Source: Eutreptiella sp. 'Long Island Sound 2002' (lineage: Eukaryota; Euglenozoa; Euglenophyceae; Eutreptiales; Eutreptiaceae). Taken from it: 64,000 nucleotides of DNA. Shown in pieces: positions 9,525-19,445 of this stretch. Where the stretch lies: contig OZ038380.1 in the NCBI GenBank assembly GCA_964036045.1, forward strand, positions 169,682,031-169,746,030. Direction: 5' to 3'. Numbering within the stretch: the first letter of the stretch is position 1; the number at the start of each line of letters is the position of its first letter. The position numbers and the translations under genes were made by a program. The notes beneath the pieces are model-generated. The model had not been told where the DNA came from. It searched no databases and saw nothing but the letters and a program-made list of their open reading frames with translations.

Positions 9525-9773
9525 GTGAAGGAGAATGAGAAGAAGGCGAGGGCTGTAGCAAAGGATCGCGGGACTAAGCTTCGAGGTAGGCGTGTTGTGG
9601 CTATGTTGTTGCCCGAGGATGTGGGTGATTTGACCGTAGAACATCTTAAGAAGGTCACTCGAAATCTGCGGCGGCGCCAGCCTGACCTCATTGATTTGTT
9701 GCGCGTGAACGTGAACCGTGAGCAGTTGATGAACCAATTGGAGGATTGGGTTGACAATGACAATGTGTTGTGA
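9525..9773 (+). CDS. Short basic helical ORF or exon, unknown
   Basis: An 82-codon frame, Lys/Arg-rich at first (ENEKKARAVAKDRGTKLRGR), then an amphipathic segment DLTVEHLKKVTRNLRRRQPD ending LEDWVDNDNVL. The first codon is GTG just after an in-frame TGA, so a real start would lie in an upstream exon; GTTGTGAAG before 9531 could be a splice acceptor. The helical part loosely recalls a SAP-like fold, but the key Gly is missing. It is near, and may belong to, the decayed zinc-finger gene that follows. No function is assigned. Confidence 0.25.
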   Translation: MKENEKKARAVAKDRGTKLRGRRVVAMLLPEDVGDLTVEHLKKVTRNLRRRQPDLIDLLRVNVNREQLMNQLEDWVDNDNVL

Positions 9774-9962
9774 CCATTTCATGCTTCTTTTTTGCATATG
9801 AGTCTTGTGCTAGGGAGGGAGGGAGCCTTCTATGCTTTTATTGCCCATTTTGTCATTTCCTCGGTTTACTTTCGCCTTACTTAATCTTGGCATGCAAGGG
9901 TGCAAAGCTGAGGACCAATCCTCACTTGCAGCTTTAACTGCACTCGCCGCCACATGTGAGCA

Positions 9963-10406
9963 TCAACACACCGACATGTGTATCAAATTTGTGTCCACGA
10001 GAGCTCGTCGCAAGATCTCAGGCATGCCCACAAGAATGTCGTTCTCCTCCAAAGTTTGATCCCATGCGCGATTGTTCAACTCTTGTCCAAGGAGTTCAAT
10101 AACTTTTGGGTTTGCGGTGCACCGCTCCTTCAACTGGGGTGCCAACTCAATAACAGCCTGCCGTGTGGGCGCAGCTATCATCACCTTCTTGAGTGGGGCT
10201 ATGCATCGGAAATGATCGACCACCAGCGCAATAATGGGGATTTTATCTGTCCCCCCGGGAAGATTGATGATCAAATTTTGTGCGATAGCCTTCTGAGCAC
10301 TTTCTAGCTCATGAGGAGCCACTTGAAGCTGGTGGGCCATGGCTACAAGAAAAAGAGGCTCGTGCATTACCAAGAAAAGAATTTGCTTCCATGGTTCTTT
10401 GAGCAC
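9963..10406 (-). pseudogene. Fragment of a UPF1/Dna2-type SF1 helicase
   Basis: A 147-codon frame on the minus strand resembles the start of a superfamily 1 helicase core. In order it has a Q-like residue in SAQKAIAQNL, a degenerate Walker A (LPGGTDKIPIIALVVDHF, where a helicase has GxPGTGKT), a good motif Ia (KKVMIAAPTRQAVIEL), and NDILVGMPEILRRAL, like the strand and helix before motif II. The frame ends before any DEAA-type motif II. Loss of the invariant GKT and the truncation mean it cannot be a working ATPase. It lies antisense between the 9.5-kb ORF and the 10.7-kb pseudogene, so it is probably an inserted gene piece. Family assignment rests on motif order alone. Confidence 0.4.
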
Positions 10407-10711
10407 AATCCAAAGCTAAGCTACGGTGATATTTCATTGAGTATAAATGCATATTTGATCAGCGAACGATTGTGGTTACAAATGTCAATCGGTGATAGGA
10501 TTTACGAATTTACAGACCTTTGTATGTTGCACAGGATTCCCCTGTTTGTTTCATTTGACAACGTGATGAGCATCGTGGACTATGCAAACGTACGGGTGTG
10601 GTTCCATTGTTGTGCTTTGCCGTGATCATTGATTATCTGTGGGTTGAAGGCTGAGGGATGTGACGGGTGTTTTAGCAAGATGTTTACCACCAATCTTCGC
10701 AACAATTCTAC

Positions 10712-11790
10712 TTGCATTCTTCGAATCGTCATGAAATCGCGGCCAACCGCCAAATCACCCGGGGTCTTTTTTTGGTGGTTTCTAATCATTTCCACAACCC
10801 TGTGGTGGTTTCTTCTGATTCGGAGTGGGACTATGATGAGCACCCATTGACACAGGTCTCACTCAAAAGGTCCTTTGCTGAGGCTAGGGAAAGCTATCGT
10901 GCAGCAGCTTGGGCAGCTCCCGCAGCACCAGCAAATTCCCCTGTGAATTAGGACTTGTCCAACACTCCTCGGCCGTTTAAGAAGATGCGGCAACCGCGGT
11001 TTCCTCTTCGAACTGTTCCTCGCGAGAACATGTGCTACAAGTGTTCTAGGGAAATTTCATTTTGCGGCCATTGTGTGGCGGTAACCGCGTTCAATGGAGC
11101 TTACCCAGCCACGGAGGGGGGGGGGGCTTGGGCCGTGCCGTGCCGTGTGTCGTGCCACACGGGGGCGCCGCTGTGTCGTGTTGTGTGGTGTTGTGCTATG
11201 TTGTGTTGTGTTGTGTTGTCCGGCATTGGATTTTGCCTCTTTGACTTTTGCTCTCTAGATCACATGATGATGATGATGATGATGATTTCTCACCATGCGC
11301 ACATGTTTGTCATCTTTTGTTACCATGTTCAATTGATTTTGGCTGAGGAGTTGGTGCTTGTTTGCCTGTTGGAGTACTTGTCTTTCTTTTTTTAGGTAAA
11401 TTAATGAGGTCATTAGTTAATTAGGTAATACATATGGGATGATTCGGTTGAGGCCTTGTGTCACTTATGTCCCTTGTGCCACCATGACATGAGGGGTTGG
11501 GGGGGGGCGATGGCACGGCACACATTGCAATGGTTCGTGTACGAGGGTGATTGGCACTTGTGTCACCCGTGTCACCTGTGCCGGCCGTGCCACCATGACA
11601 TGGAGGAGGGGGAGGGAGGGGGGGGGGAGGGGGGCCATCGGAAAATGTGCCGCGGCACGTGCCGTGACATGGGTAAGCTCCAATGCAAGCGTTGAATGCT
11701 TGCAATGCCCCTTTTCATGAGAAATGCTTCTATAGCTCGACTGTGAAGCCGGAGGATGGGGTGGGCCCTTGTTGGTGTCGAAGCCTCACG
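10712..11790 (+). pseudogene. Decayed PHD-finger gene interrupted by a MITE
   Basis: Clearly paralogous to the 23.3-kb pseudogene. Shared landmarks in order are: acidic SSDSEWDYDEH then VSLKRS (compare DDSKWDDD and PSLKRS), DLSNTPRPFKK (compare DFSNVPQPFKR), PRENMCYKCSREI (compare PRENTCSKCSCEI), and after the insertion CNAPFHEKCF and DGVGPC (compare CNAPYHESCF and DGVGPC). The Cys/His spacing suggests a PHD-like zinc finger. Damage is explicit: TAG at 10949-10951 where the paralogue has CAG, a 1-nt loss near 11060, a 586-bp MITE at 11096-11681, and a few extra bases near 11695. The original function is unknown, perhaps a transposon-encoded chromatin reader. Confidence 0.65.
11096..11681. mobile_element. 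586-bp MITE with 12-bp TIRs and AAT target duplication
   Basis: Begins GGAGCTTACCCA (11096-11107) and ends with its exact inverse TGGGTAAGCTCC (11670-11681). AAT is duplicated on both sides (11093-11095 and 11682-11684). Removing the insert restores the zinc-finger pseudogene. The inside is G-rich, with short repeats such as CACCATGACATG, and encodes no transposase. A 3-bp duplication fits several cut-and-paste superfamilies; the family is not assigned. Confidence 0.8.
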
Positions 11791-11976
11791 TGTCTGATAG
11801 CCCTGCACCAAAATTGGAGGCGTGGGGACATTTTGCCCTCACGAAAATGTCCCCTCCGACGAAATCCCCCCCCCCCCCCCAGTGCACAACAGGAATGGTT
11901 GGTACAGGACAATTGGCAGTCCCGGGTAGCGTGACTGGAGATGGTGGTGCAACAGTGTGGTGTCGCAATGTCCCAT

Positions 11977-12023
<47 letters not shown>

Positions 12024-12862
12024 GGGGGGGGGGGTACAGGGCTGGTGGAAAATTGAAAGGCCGGGGGGGGGGTTTGGCACAAGGCCTCGGTATCTGATTG
12101 TTTTCCTTTGGCGGTGCCCATTGGCCTCTCGCCACCGCTCATTCTGACCCTCTGTGGGCCCGAACGTGTTTTGGTTGTGTCAACGGAGCCCCCGGATGAC
12201 TTGTCCTGTTTGACCACTCCGGGGGTCGGCCGTCCCGGAGACGGGGCTGTTGCCCGTGCCGTTTTGGGGGGGGGGTTGGAGCCCCCAAAACTTTAAGGGG
12301 GGGGGGGGAAAGGGGCTCCAAAGGGCCGCAAGGCCAATTCCTCACGATGTGTGCCCCAGAAGTGCTCCAAGGGCCAGGGAAGTGTCAGAACGGTTGTACA
12401 TCCATCACCCGTGAGTGCGGGAGAGGGGGGTACACAAAAGGGGCTCCATTGGCTGCCTGCCCTTGCAGCCCCCCCCTCCAGAGGGGGGGGGGGGTCTGGA
12501 AAAGGGGCTCCAACCCCCCCCCCCCCGCCCGGGGGGGGGGCTTTTCCATTTCCCCCGAGCCCAGTGTCTTGTAGCAACTCTTTGCGGCACACAGTCGGAC
12601 TCGGACATGCCATGGGCTGTATCACTCCATTCAAGCTGCCATGGTGATCGCTGTGATTTGCATGGGCTTTACCAGTGTGGTGTCACTTGCAACGGCTATG
12701 CTAAAGGTGCTGCCTGTATCTTCCCCTTTCACATGTAATGCCGACATGCAGGGCTTCGAGGAGGTTGCGGTAGGTTTCGCCCCGCCCACCCTTCAACCGG
12801 AAGCGCCACCAAGCTCGTCATCAGGGAGTGTACCTCCCCCCCCCCTTTGTATAAGCTACGCC
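11791..12862. other. Simple-sequence region, no gene seen
   Basis: Contains a C15-16 run near 11866, a (GT)n tract at 11979-12022, and many G or C runs of 8-14 between 12022 and 12545. GGGGCTCCA recurs near 12312, 12440 and 12507. The long proline/histidine frames here are artefacts of these tracts. Confidence 0.6.
11979..12022 (+). repeat. (GT)n microsatellite
   Basis: About 21 uninterrupted GT units followed by a G run. Confidence 0.95.
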
Positions 12863-12904
12863 CTTGTCCAAGCTACAGTAGGCGTAGGGACCGTATTAAT
12901 TTGG
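12863..12904 (+). mobile_element. Half copy of a small foldback element
   Basis: CTTGTCCAAGCTACAGTAGG and the next 20 bases match 13123-13164 exactly. The right arm of the foldback is missing here. Confidence 0.7.
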
Positions 12905-13122
12905 TACCTAATTTGATTCGGTACAAATGGAGTGCGGCCACATAAGACATGGGTTTGGTGACGAATTTGCCAGTTACATAGGGTCATGGACACATTTGTT
13001 GTGAGTGTTTATCCACTTGAACCCACATAGCTCTGATGTTGGGGATATTTGTGCATTATATTCCCCTTTCTTGCACCAGCTCACCATGCAATCTTCTCTT
13101 TTTGAACCTGGGGCTCTACGGT

Positions 13123-13187
13123 CTTGTCCAAGCTACAGTAGGCGTAGGGACCGTATTAATTTGGGACTTTTGTGTAGCTTAGACAAG
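13123..13187. mobile_element. 65-bp foldback element
   Basis: CTTGTCCAAGCTAC (13123-13136) and GTAGCTTAGACAAG (13174-13187) are inverse arms with one mismatch around a spacer that includes AATTTGGGAC. A diverged relative lies at 42250-42308 and a half copy at 12863. This is a very short MITE-like family. Confidence 0.7.
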
Positions 13188-14697
13188 GGGGGGGGGTGTA
13201 CGATGATGCGTGCTGGGATGGAGGGGGCAGCACTATCCAAAACGTCCGTTCTGGCAAGGCGCTAGTGTTCTGTCAGGGTGCAAAAGCACTTAAGCGCTGC
13301 TGCCTTGGAGTTGTCACTGTGTCTCCAGGGTAGTGGTGACCACCTAACTGCACTGAGGACTACCTGATGGCAGCTGAGGGTTAAGGGGGGATTAAGGATA
13401 GAATGAGCCGACAGCTGCAGACGCTGCTGATCTACCGACACCACCCACAGGGATTAATGGCAGCAGCCTCAGCTGAAGCAGGTGCCAACAGCGGTTCAGG
13501 GGAGGCCCAAGAACACCGTCGAACCAGGTTGCGGCCATGTCCGAGTCCCCAACAGCCGGGGGGGGACCACTGGCCACATCACCCACCCTGTGTCAGGGCC
13601 TCAATATGGTCGGGTTGCAGTGTCCGCATTAGGCTCTGGCCGCGCCTGCCCCACGGCTGTCATCGCCTTCGGTCCATCCGGCCGCAGCTCGGCGCCAACA
13701 CAGTGTGCAGTGAAGTGTCGGCCCAGGTTGTGCGCGGCAGAAATGAGCACGCAGGGCGACTTCACACACACAAGGGCAAGCGGCAGCCGGAATGGGCAAT
13801 TGGGGTAAGGGCAGTGATGCAACCGGAAACACTCATCAGCTGGTATTTCCAGGTCGATTCAGGCTTGAATGCCACTGCCAAAGGCATCATGGGCCCAAGG
13901 AAACCTTGATGCACACCTCAGGTGGTGCCGCGGCGGAAGAAGGCCATGGTAGCAAAGGGGTGCGAAAAGCTGTTGTCTGAAAACAAAAGAAAAGCAGAAC
14001 ATCCAAGTGCAATGTAACCATGTGGGGCTGTAGACACTTGGTTTGTGCATCGATGATCCTGTGCTGCCGCTTCTCAAAGGGAGAAACAGGTGGACATTCT
14101 ACTTTGGGCACGTTTCTTGTGTCACACATAAGCCCCATCTGTCTAAGCCCCATCATATGGGGCTCCGTAATTTTTTGGAACCTTGGCGGGGCTTACACAG
14201 GGGGGGTTAGCTGCTTACAGGGGGCCTGTAGCTGGGGCCTGCAGATATCCATGTTCCGGAGTCAAGAAGGTGCAAAGCCCTTCACCCTGCGAGTACTCGA
14301 TACTGAGCCCCCCCCCCCTCCTCCTTCTCTGATGCACCCTTGATTGTGGCACAAACAGGCTTGCTCCGTGGAGCACGTGTGAAGAGTTCTCTGCCACAGG
14401 CTCAACAAGAGATTAGTGCAGCCTTCTTGCATGAAACAAGGGGTGGCAAGACCCACAGGGACAGACGTGCATGCTGAAAGAACTCGTAGATGCAGTGTGC
14501 ACTGTCGGTTGTTGTGGCATCATTCACAGACTTCAAGCCCCAGAACTACACGGAAGTATCTCATAAACATGTGAAAATGTTGGCGCAGTTCGATGGATTG
14601 AAGGTGAACAGTCACAGAAGCATTGATGAGAAGGTTGCCGTGCATCAATCAATGGATGCAGGAGCTTTCGGCGCAATGCCTCTGTTGTTGTCCTCAG
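13188..14697. other. Probable intron and upstream exon territory, no exon proven
   Basis: Frames at 13403-13909 and 14490-14690 overlap plausible splice acceptors (for example CACCCTGTGTCAG ending near 13591) and may include exons of the gene whose last exon starts at 14698. Frames and splice sites are too ambiguous to call exons. Confidence 0.25.
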
Positions 14698-14967
14698 GGT
14701 GCGGACCCATTGCTCGCTGCTGGAGTGGCGTGCACCAGTATTCTTGCATTCCTGTTCTCCCTTGCGGCTTGGGTCGAATGGCTGGCCTACACCAACCGAG
14801 ACTATTGTGGCACAGGATACGAGTTGGACGTGTCGTGGGTGCTCGCCGTTGCTGCCTGTTTCGTTTCCCTGCTTACGACCTGCAGTGCATGTCTGAGCAT
14901 GTGGATACTGCATAAAGCCGTGTACATCCCGCACAACAAACCAAGTGTCGAACTTCGCCCGTTGTAA
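14698..14967 (+). CDS. Last exon of a two-helix membrane protein
   Basis: An 89-codon exon ending in TAA. It follows a good acceptor, TTGTTGTCCTCAG ending at 14697, and is in phase from its first base (GGT GCG GAC). The product has two strongly hydrophobic segments: LLAAGVACTSILAFLFSLAA (near the N-end) and VSWVLAVAACFVSLLTTCSA. A short polar loop with Cys, NRDYCGTGYELD, joins them, and the tail KAVYIPHNKPSVELRPL is polar. The pattern resembles the second half of a four-helix claudin/PMP22-like membrane protein, but no signature motif proves this. Upstream exons, which would hold the N-terminal helices, were not securely located. Confidence 0.5.
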   Translation, partial: GADPLLAAGVACTSILAFLFSLAAWVEWLAYTNRDYCGTGYELDVSWVLAVAACFVSLLTTCSACLSMWILHKAVYIPHNKPSVELRPL

Positions 14968-15378
14968 GGTGGGTCATGCACCGCACGGCACCTTTTGATG
15001 AATATTCATAAGCAAAAATCGAACGTGCTGAAGATCGTGACCAGTGGCCACTGACAACAGTCAGTTTTTAATCTTGCATGGCGTGGTGTGTTGTTGTGTG
15101 GTGTGGTGTGGTGTGGTGTGCCGAAGGCGCTGTTACCACAAGGCAAAGGCCGGGATGTCTACCCACGGGTACAGGTAAACGGGAGGGCTGTGTGTGTTGT
15201 GTGCGCGCTGTGTGCTTGTGTGTTGTTGCATAGCCGGACCAGTGCACACTCGCACTTGGCCGGTATTGCTCTGCCGACGCCTGTGCCCAGTCACACAGGG
15301 TCTCATAGGCCCACTGCACCGTGCGTGCTGCGCTGCACCATCAGTGCTTTCTGTGTGGTGCCGCACTGCTTGCTGCTG

Positions 15379-15408
15379 TGCACTGCACTGCACTGCACTG
15401 CACTGCAC
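15379..15408 (+). repeat. Short (ACTGC)n tract
   Basis: About six copies of the pentamer ACTGC. It sits between two GTGTG-rich patches and the 47-bp minisatellite. Confidence 0.85.
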
Positions 15409-15429
15409 TGTGTGTGCCCTGCTGCACTG

Positions 15430-15794
15430 CAGTTGTGGGCAGAGGGCTGTGGGCAGTGGATCTCCTGCAACGCACTGCCACACCGCCTGGAGGCTGTGGG
15501 CAGTGGAACTCCTGCAACGCACTGCCTCACTGCCTGGGGGCAGTGGGCAGCGGAACTCCTGCAGTGCACTGTCTCACTGCCTTGGGGCAGTGGGCAGTGC
15601 AACTCCTGCAATGCACGGCCCCACTGCCTGGGGGCAGTGGGCAGTGGAGCTCCCGCTCCTTACTGCTTCTCTGCCTGGGGGCAGTGGGCAGTGCAACCTC
15701 TGCAATGCACTGCCTCACTGCCTGGGAGCAGTGGGCAGCGCAACCCCTGCAATGCACTGCCTCACTGCCTGGGGGCAGTGGGCAGTGGAACTCC
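15430..15794 (+). repeat. 47-bp minisatellite
   Basis: Seven to eight imperfect copies of a 47-bp unit built around GGGCAGTGGAACTCCTGCAA and CACTGCCTCACTGCC. The period is not a multiple of three, so each copy changes frame; the long frames through it are artefacts. Confidence 0.8.
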
Positions 15795-16080
15795 TGTGTG
15801 GTGTGGTGTGGTGTGGTGTGGTGTGGTGTGGTGTGGTGTGGTGTGGTGTGGTGTGGTGTGGTGTGGTGTGGTGTGGTGTGGTGTGGTGTGGTGTGGTGTG
15901 GTGTGGTGTGGTGTGGTGTGGTGTGGTGTGGTGTGGTGTGGTGTGGTGTGGTGTGGTGTGGTGTGGTGTGGTGTGGTGTTGTGTGGTGTGGTGTGGTGTG
16001 GTGTGGTGTGGTGTGGTGTGGTGTGGTGTGGTGTGGTGTGGTGTGGTGTGGTGTGGTGTGGTGAGGTGTGGTGTGAGGTG
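15795..16080 (+). repeat. (GTGTG)n pentanucleotide array
   Basis: About 53-57 near-perfect copies of GTGTG with one T variant near 15978 and an A-containing edge after 16060. A short outlier of the same motif lies at 15083-15120. The pentamer is open in all frames, so frames covering it are not evidence of a gene. Confidence 0.95.
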
Positions 16081-18439
16081 GCATCAAACGGGGAAGGATG
16101 GGAGGGATGGCACAAGGCTGCAAGCAAGGGAACCCCATATGGCATGAGGCTACAAGGGAACCCCGTAAAGCTAACCAATCCGCAGCAACGAATTCCTGGA
16201 CCCTTTTTCTAATTGGACAGGATCTGCTTTGAGTTCCGCTTTTGCCTCAGAGAAGTCTGGGGTCATGGGCTGGCAGCCCGCAGTTTGTCATTGGTAATTT
16301 GGGAACCCGCTGGTGGTGTGCGATGACTGAATGACGGCGATGCCTGCCCTTTTCCACTGGAGCCTTTGAGTTGGGTGCTGAGGGGGTCAGGGAGACTAGG
16401 AGGGCAAGTCTTGCCTGGTCGTAGACACCCTGCGTGTGCATCTCTTTCATAATGCTTCCTGTCCCGCCCTCCTCTCCCCAAAATTTGTCACCAACTGATC
16501 AGAATTAGATGATGTGCCGCAAAGCATCCCGTGGTGCATGCCGACAGGCAGAACAGAATGGGATGATTTACGGGAGCTGTCACCCTCAAAGTTCGCTGAA
16601 ACCTCCGTTTTTCCGTTGCTCGCCACCTGCAAAGCTTGTTTGACTCCGTGAACTCTGCACGGTATACCTGTGCACCAGCCACTCCTTTGCCGACATTTCT
16701 GTGATGGAAAGCTACTGCTCACAGGGACGCAGACGCATTTTGTATGATGATGACCCCGTGGCCCTCTTCTGTGCGCGCATCGCCTCTGTTCTTTGACCCA
16801 CGCCGCACAGCGATGGGGGCTGGGGATGCCCGAGGCATGCGTGTACTGACGGCAGCATCTGAATTGTAGGGCGTTTGGAGAGGACACGCGGCTTCTTTTG
16901 TCTGGTTCTCATCGATGAAAAGTGATGTGTCCAACTGCCATTGCTTCGTGCGGACCCGCGCTGATTGGGTGGGTGTTCAGTGAAACCGAGCACTTTTTTG
17001 GTACGGCCTTCTTGTCCAGACCCAAGAGGTCCGGTTCACCAAGTACGTCATTGCGGTTTGCGTGATGCCGTAACGAAGTTGACGAAAACTGAGGGGTTTT
17101 TGGTGAGCAAAGAATGCCTGACTGGAACAAAGGTGAAGTTTTGGCCTTGTTTTTTGTTCAATTCGGAGATTGGTTGGAAAGTTTGGTTCCCGCCTTCAAC
17201 AAAGGCGGATTCTTTTTCATTTGGTGGCTTGGGTGCGTTTTTTTCTGCTGCATTCAACAAGGCAAAGCCAAAATACATAGCTGTGTGCGGCTATGCAGCC
17301 AGACCCGTGCCCTGCCTTGCGTGGCCACATCACGGCAGGGATATGTGGCCAAATACCAAAGATTCAGCATGGGGATGACACCAACACATTGCTGTTTGTG
17401 CCTTGTGTGCGGCAGTGATACACACCCAAACCCTGCGCATTGCTGTGTGCGACCCCCACATAGAAGGGGATCTGAGCCAACCATGCACGACTGTGTGGCT
17501 CCAACATGGCAGCTGCTATGCCGCCAAAATCCACACAGTATGGTGTGTGGCCCCGATTGGCCTGAAATGCACAGTCAAAGCCCAAGTGTCACGTGGTACC
17601 TATCCAACCGTGTACCAATGCAAAGCAGTCGGCGTGCAAGTGCCTTTCCCTAACTGCACCATTGTATACCACAGGTGTTGGGGTGTAGTGCAACATTTGT
17701 CACTCAGCACAAGAGCATTTACTTCACTTTAAGTCATTCTTCTGGGTACTAGAGGACTTGGCAAGCAAACAAGCACACAAACAAAGCCTTCGTCGGCAGA
17801 GCATACTCCGGAAACCCATACAGCAGGGGATACAGAGCCAACATTTACGCATTTCTGTGTGTGGTTTTGTTCAATGTTCACTGTGGGCACTGCGAATAGG
17901 GTCGGGCGGATCAAGCCTCCGTGTCCACAGACACCATGATTTCATTAATGGCTGGGCTGATTTGGGCCTTTTTGGGGCATGAACCGAGAGTGTCTCACCT
18001 CATCTAACCCCATGTCATGCCAACCAAAGGGTGGTCTGCAACATCAACACAATTGAAATCCGGATGTGAACCACCGTTCCTTTCGGGCCAAAAATGGTGC
18101 GATGGCGCTGTACCTACAGTGCATCCATCGAAGCAATACCAGCATTCATGTACCCTGGGGCAGTGTCCTGAGTCACCCCAACCACGGTCTCCCCTGACTT
18201 GGGTGTACTGGCGTACGGGGCAGGGGTGTGACACTGGTTGTACAATATTTAAATCAGAGCATAGAATCAAAACGCCAATGGCGAGCTATGTAGATGTGCT
18301 GGTCAATTCATGAAACCGATAAGTCCATGGACAGGGCAGGAAAGGCCACAAATGACAACTTTGCTGTGATACCACATGCTGAACTTGTTGAGCTTCTTAC
18401 GTTTTGATTGTGCAGTGACAATGTTTGCTGGGCAGTGCG
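16081..18439. other. No supportable gene
   Basis: Both strands carry medium frames (for example 16447-16887 minus and 16965-17378 plus), none with a domain, conserved motif or clear exon borders. Composition is close to the surrounding non-coding sequence. Confidence 0.4.
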
Positions 18440-19110
18440 GCGCGCCTAGCAACGCCCGTTTGCAATCCCCATGGGGGGTAGTTTCAGTGCCCAGTCAACG
18501 GATCTTTATTGTATTTGGTCATTTCACCTGTTACTATCCACTTTGCCACAGGGATATTCTATTTGGACGTCACCCATAGGTCGCATTATGGCGTTGGCAC
18601 AATTTCGTGACAATATTGTTATTGCAGCTGCAGGACCCTGTGCAATGATTGCTGTGCGCGACGTGTGCCACACTTTGAGTGGCATTTGGAGCCCACCTAT
18701 TCTGTGTCCATGCATGAAACACCTGGGAGACCCGTGTACAGAAACCTGCATGGGGTAGGAACTTCGTGCACTTGGGATGTACACGAATAGAGGGATAGAG
18801 CCCAGGGGCAAGGAACATGTGTTGCTCATCCGTCCGCGTTCGAAGCCGATTGGGAACTGAAATTAGGTCTGCCACTGCAATCTGCTTGGGGGGTACAAGA
18901 TACCGTGCTTGCGAATCTTTACATCTTTATACCAGTGTTCTCATCAACTGCCTACTTGTTCATCAGATCATGGGGTGGATTGCTCCTCAGTTGTGCAGCA
19001 TGGATGAACATGGGCCTACACTGTGGGCACTCAGGACCTGTGACGTTACGAGCTGTCCACCGGGCACTGACCAGAGTTATTGCATGCACCCCACATGATG
19101 TCGAGTCCAG
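18440..19110 (+). pseudogene. Relic of a second RT related to the 0.4-5.4 kb element
   Basis: Around 18459-18521 the frame reads AIPMGGSFSAQSTDLYCIW, aligning with motif B of the large element (GVPIGGFISAQLAEIWAIW). Motif C follows at about 18591-18620: ALAQFRDNIVIAAAG, aligning with FSRYRDNIYLICA. Here B and C are only about 45 residues apart, the normal spacing. The next segment (AMIAVRDVCHTLSGIW) also aligns with the post-C helix. The frame stops at 18758. A weaker match to the downstream Trp-rich region, SWGGLLLSCAAW, lies near 18970. Motif A and the nuclease were not found. This is a broken fragment. Confidence 0.6.
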
Positions 19111-19445
19111 CAGAAAGTGTACTGCTTTTGTTATACCTCACCTGCCCACAAGCAAAGCTTTGGTCGCCCGTCGTATATGTATTTGGCCCCGGCGTTCTGC
19201 CCATTGGGACGGGTACAAATACGCTTCGTTTCATGTCGCGCATTAAGGGTTTCACAGCGAATGGTGCGCAGACGTGAATTATGACTGGATTGTTTTTACA
19301 AAGGATTGCCTCCCACCATTCGGAGGGGGAGGGGTGACCTGCATTTTGGCGTCCATGGCCTTCATGTGTGCTTCATGCTGCTATTTGGTATGATTTACCG
19401 TGTCACGGGGTGCGAGGGCAACTGTGTCTCACTGCAGCCGCGCGC

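Noticed and set aside
15088-16212. Three long overlapping plus-strand frames and two minus-strand frames
   Set aside because: They run through a stop-free pentamer array and a 47-bp repeat that changes frame each unit.
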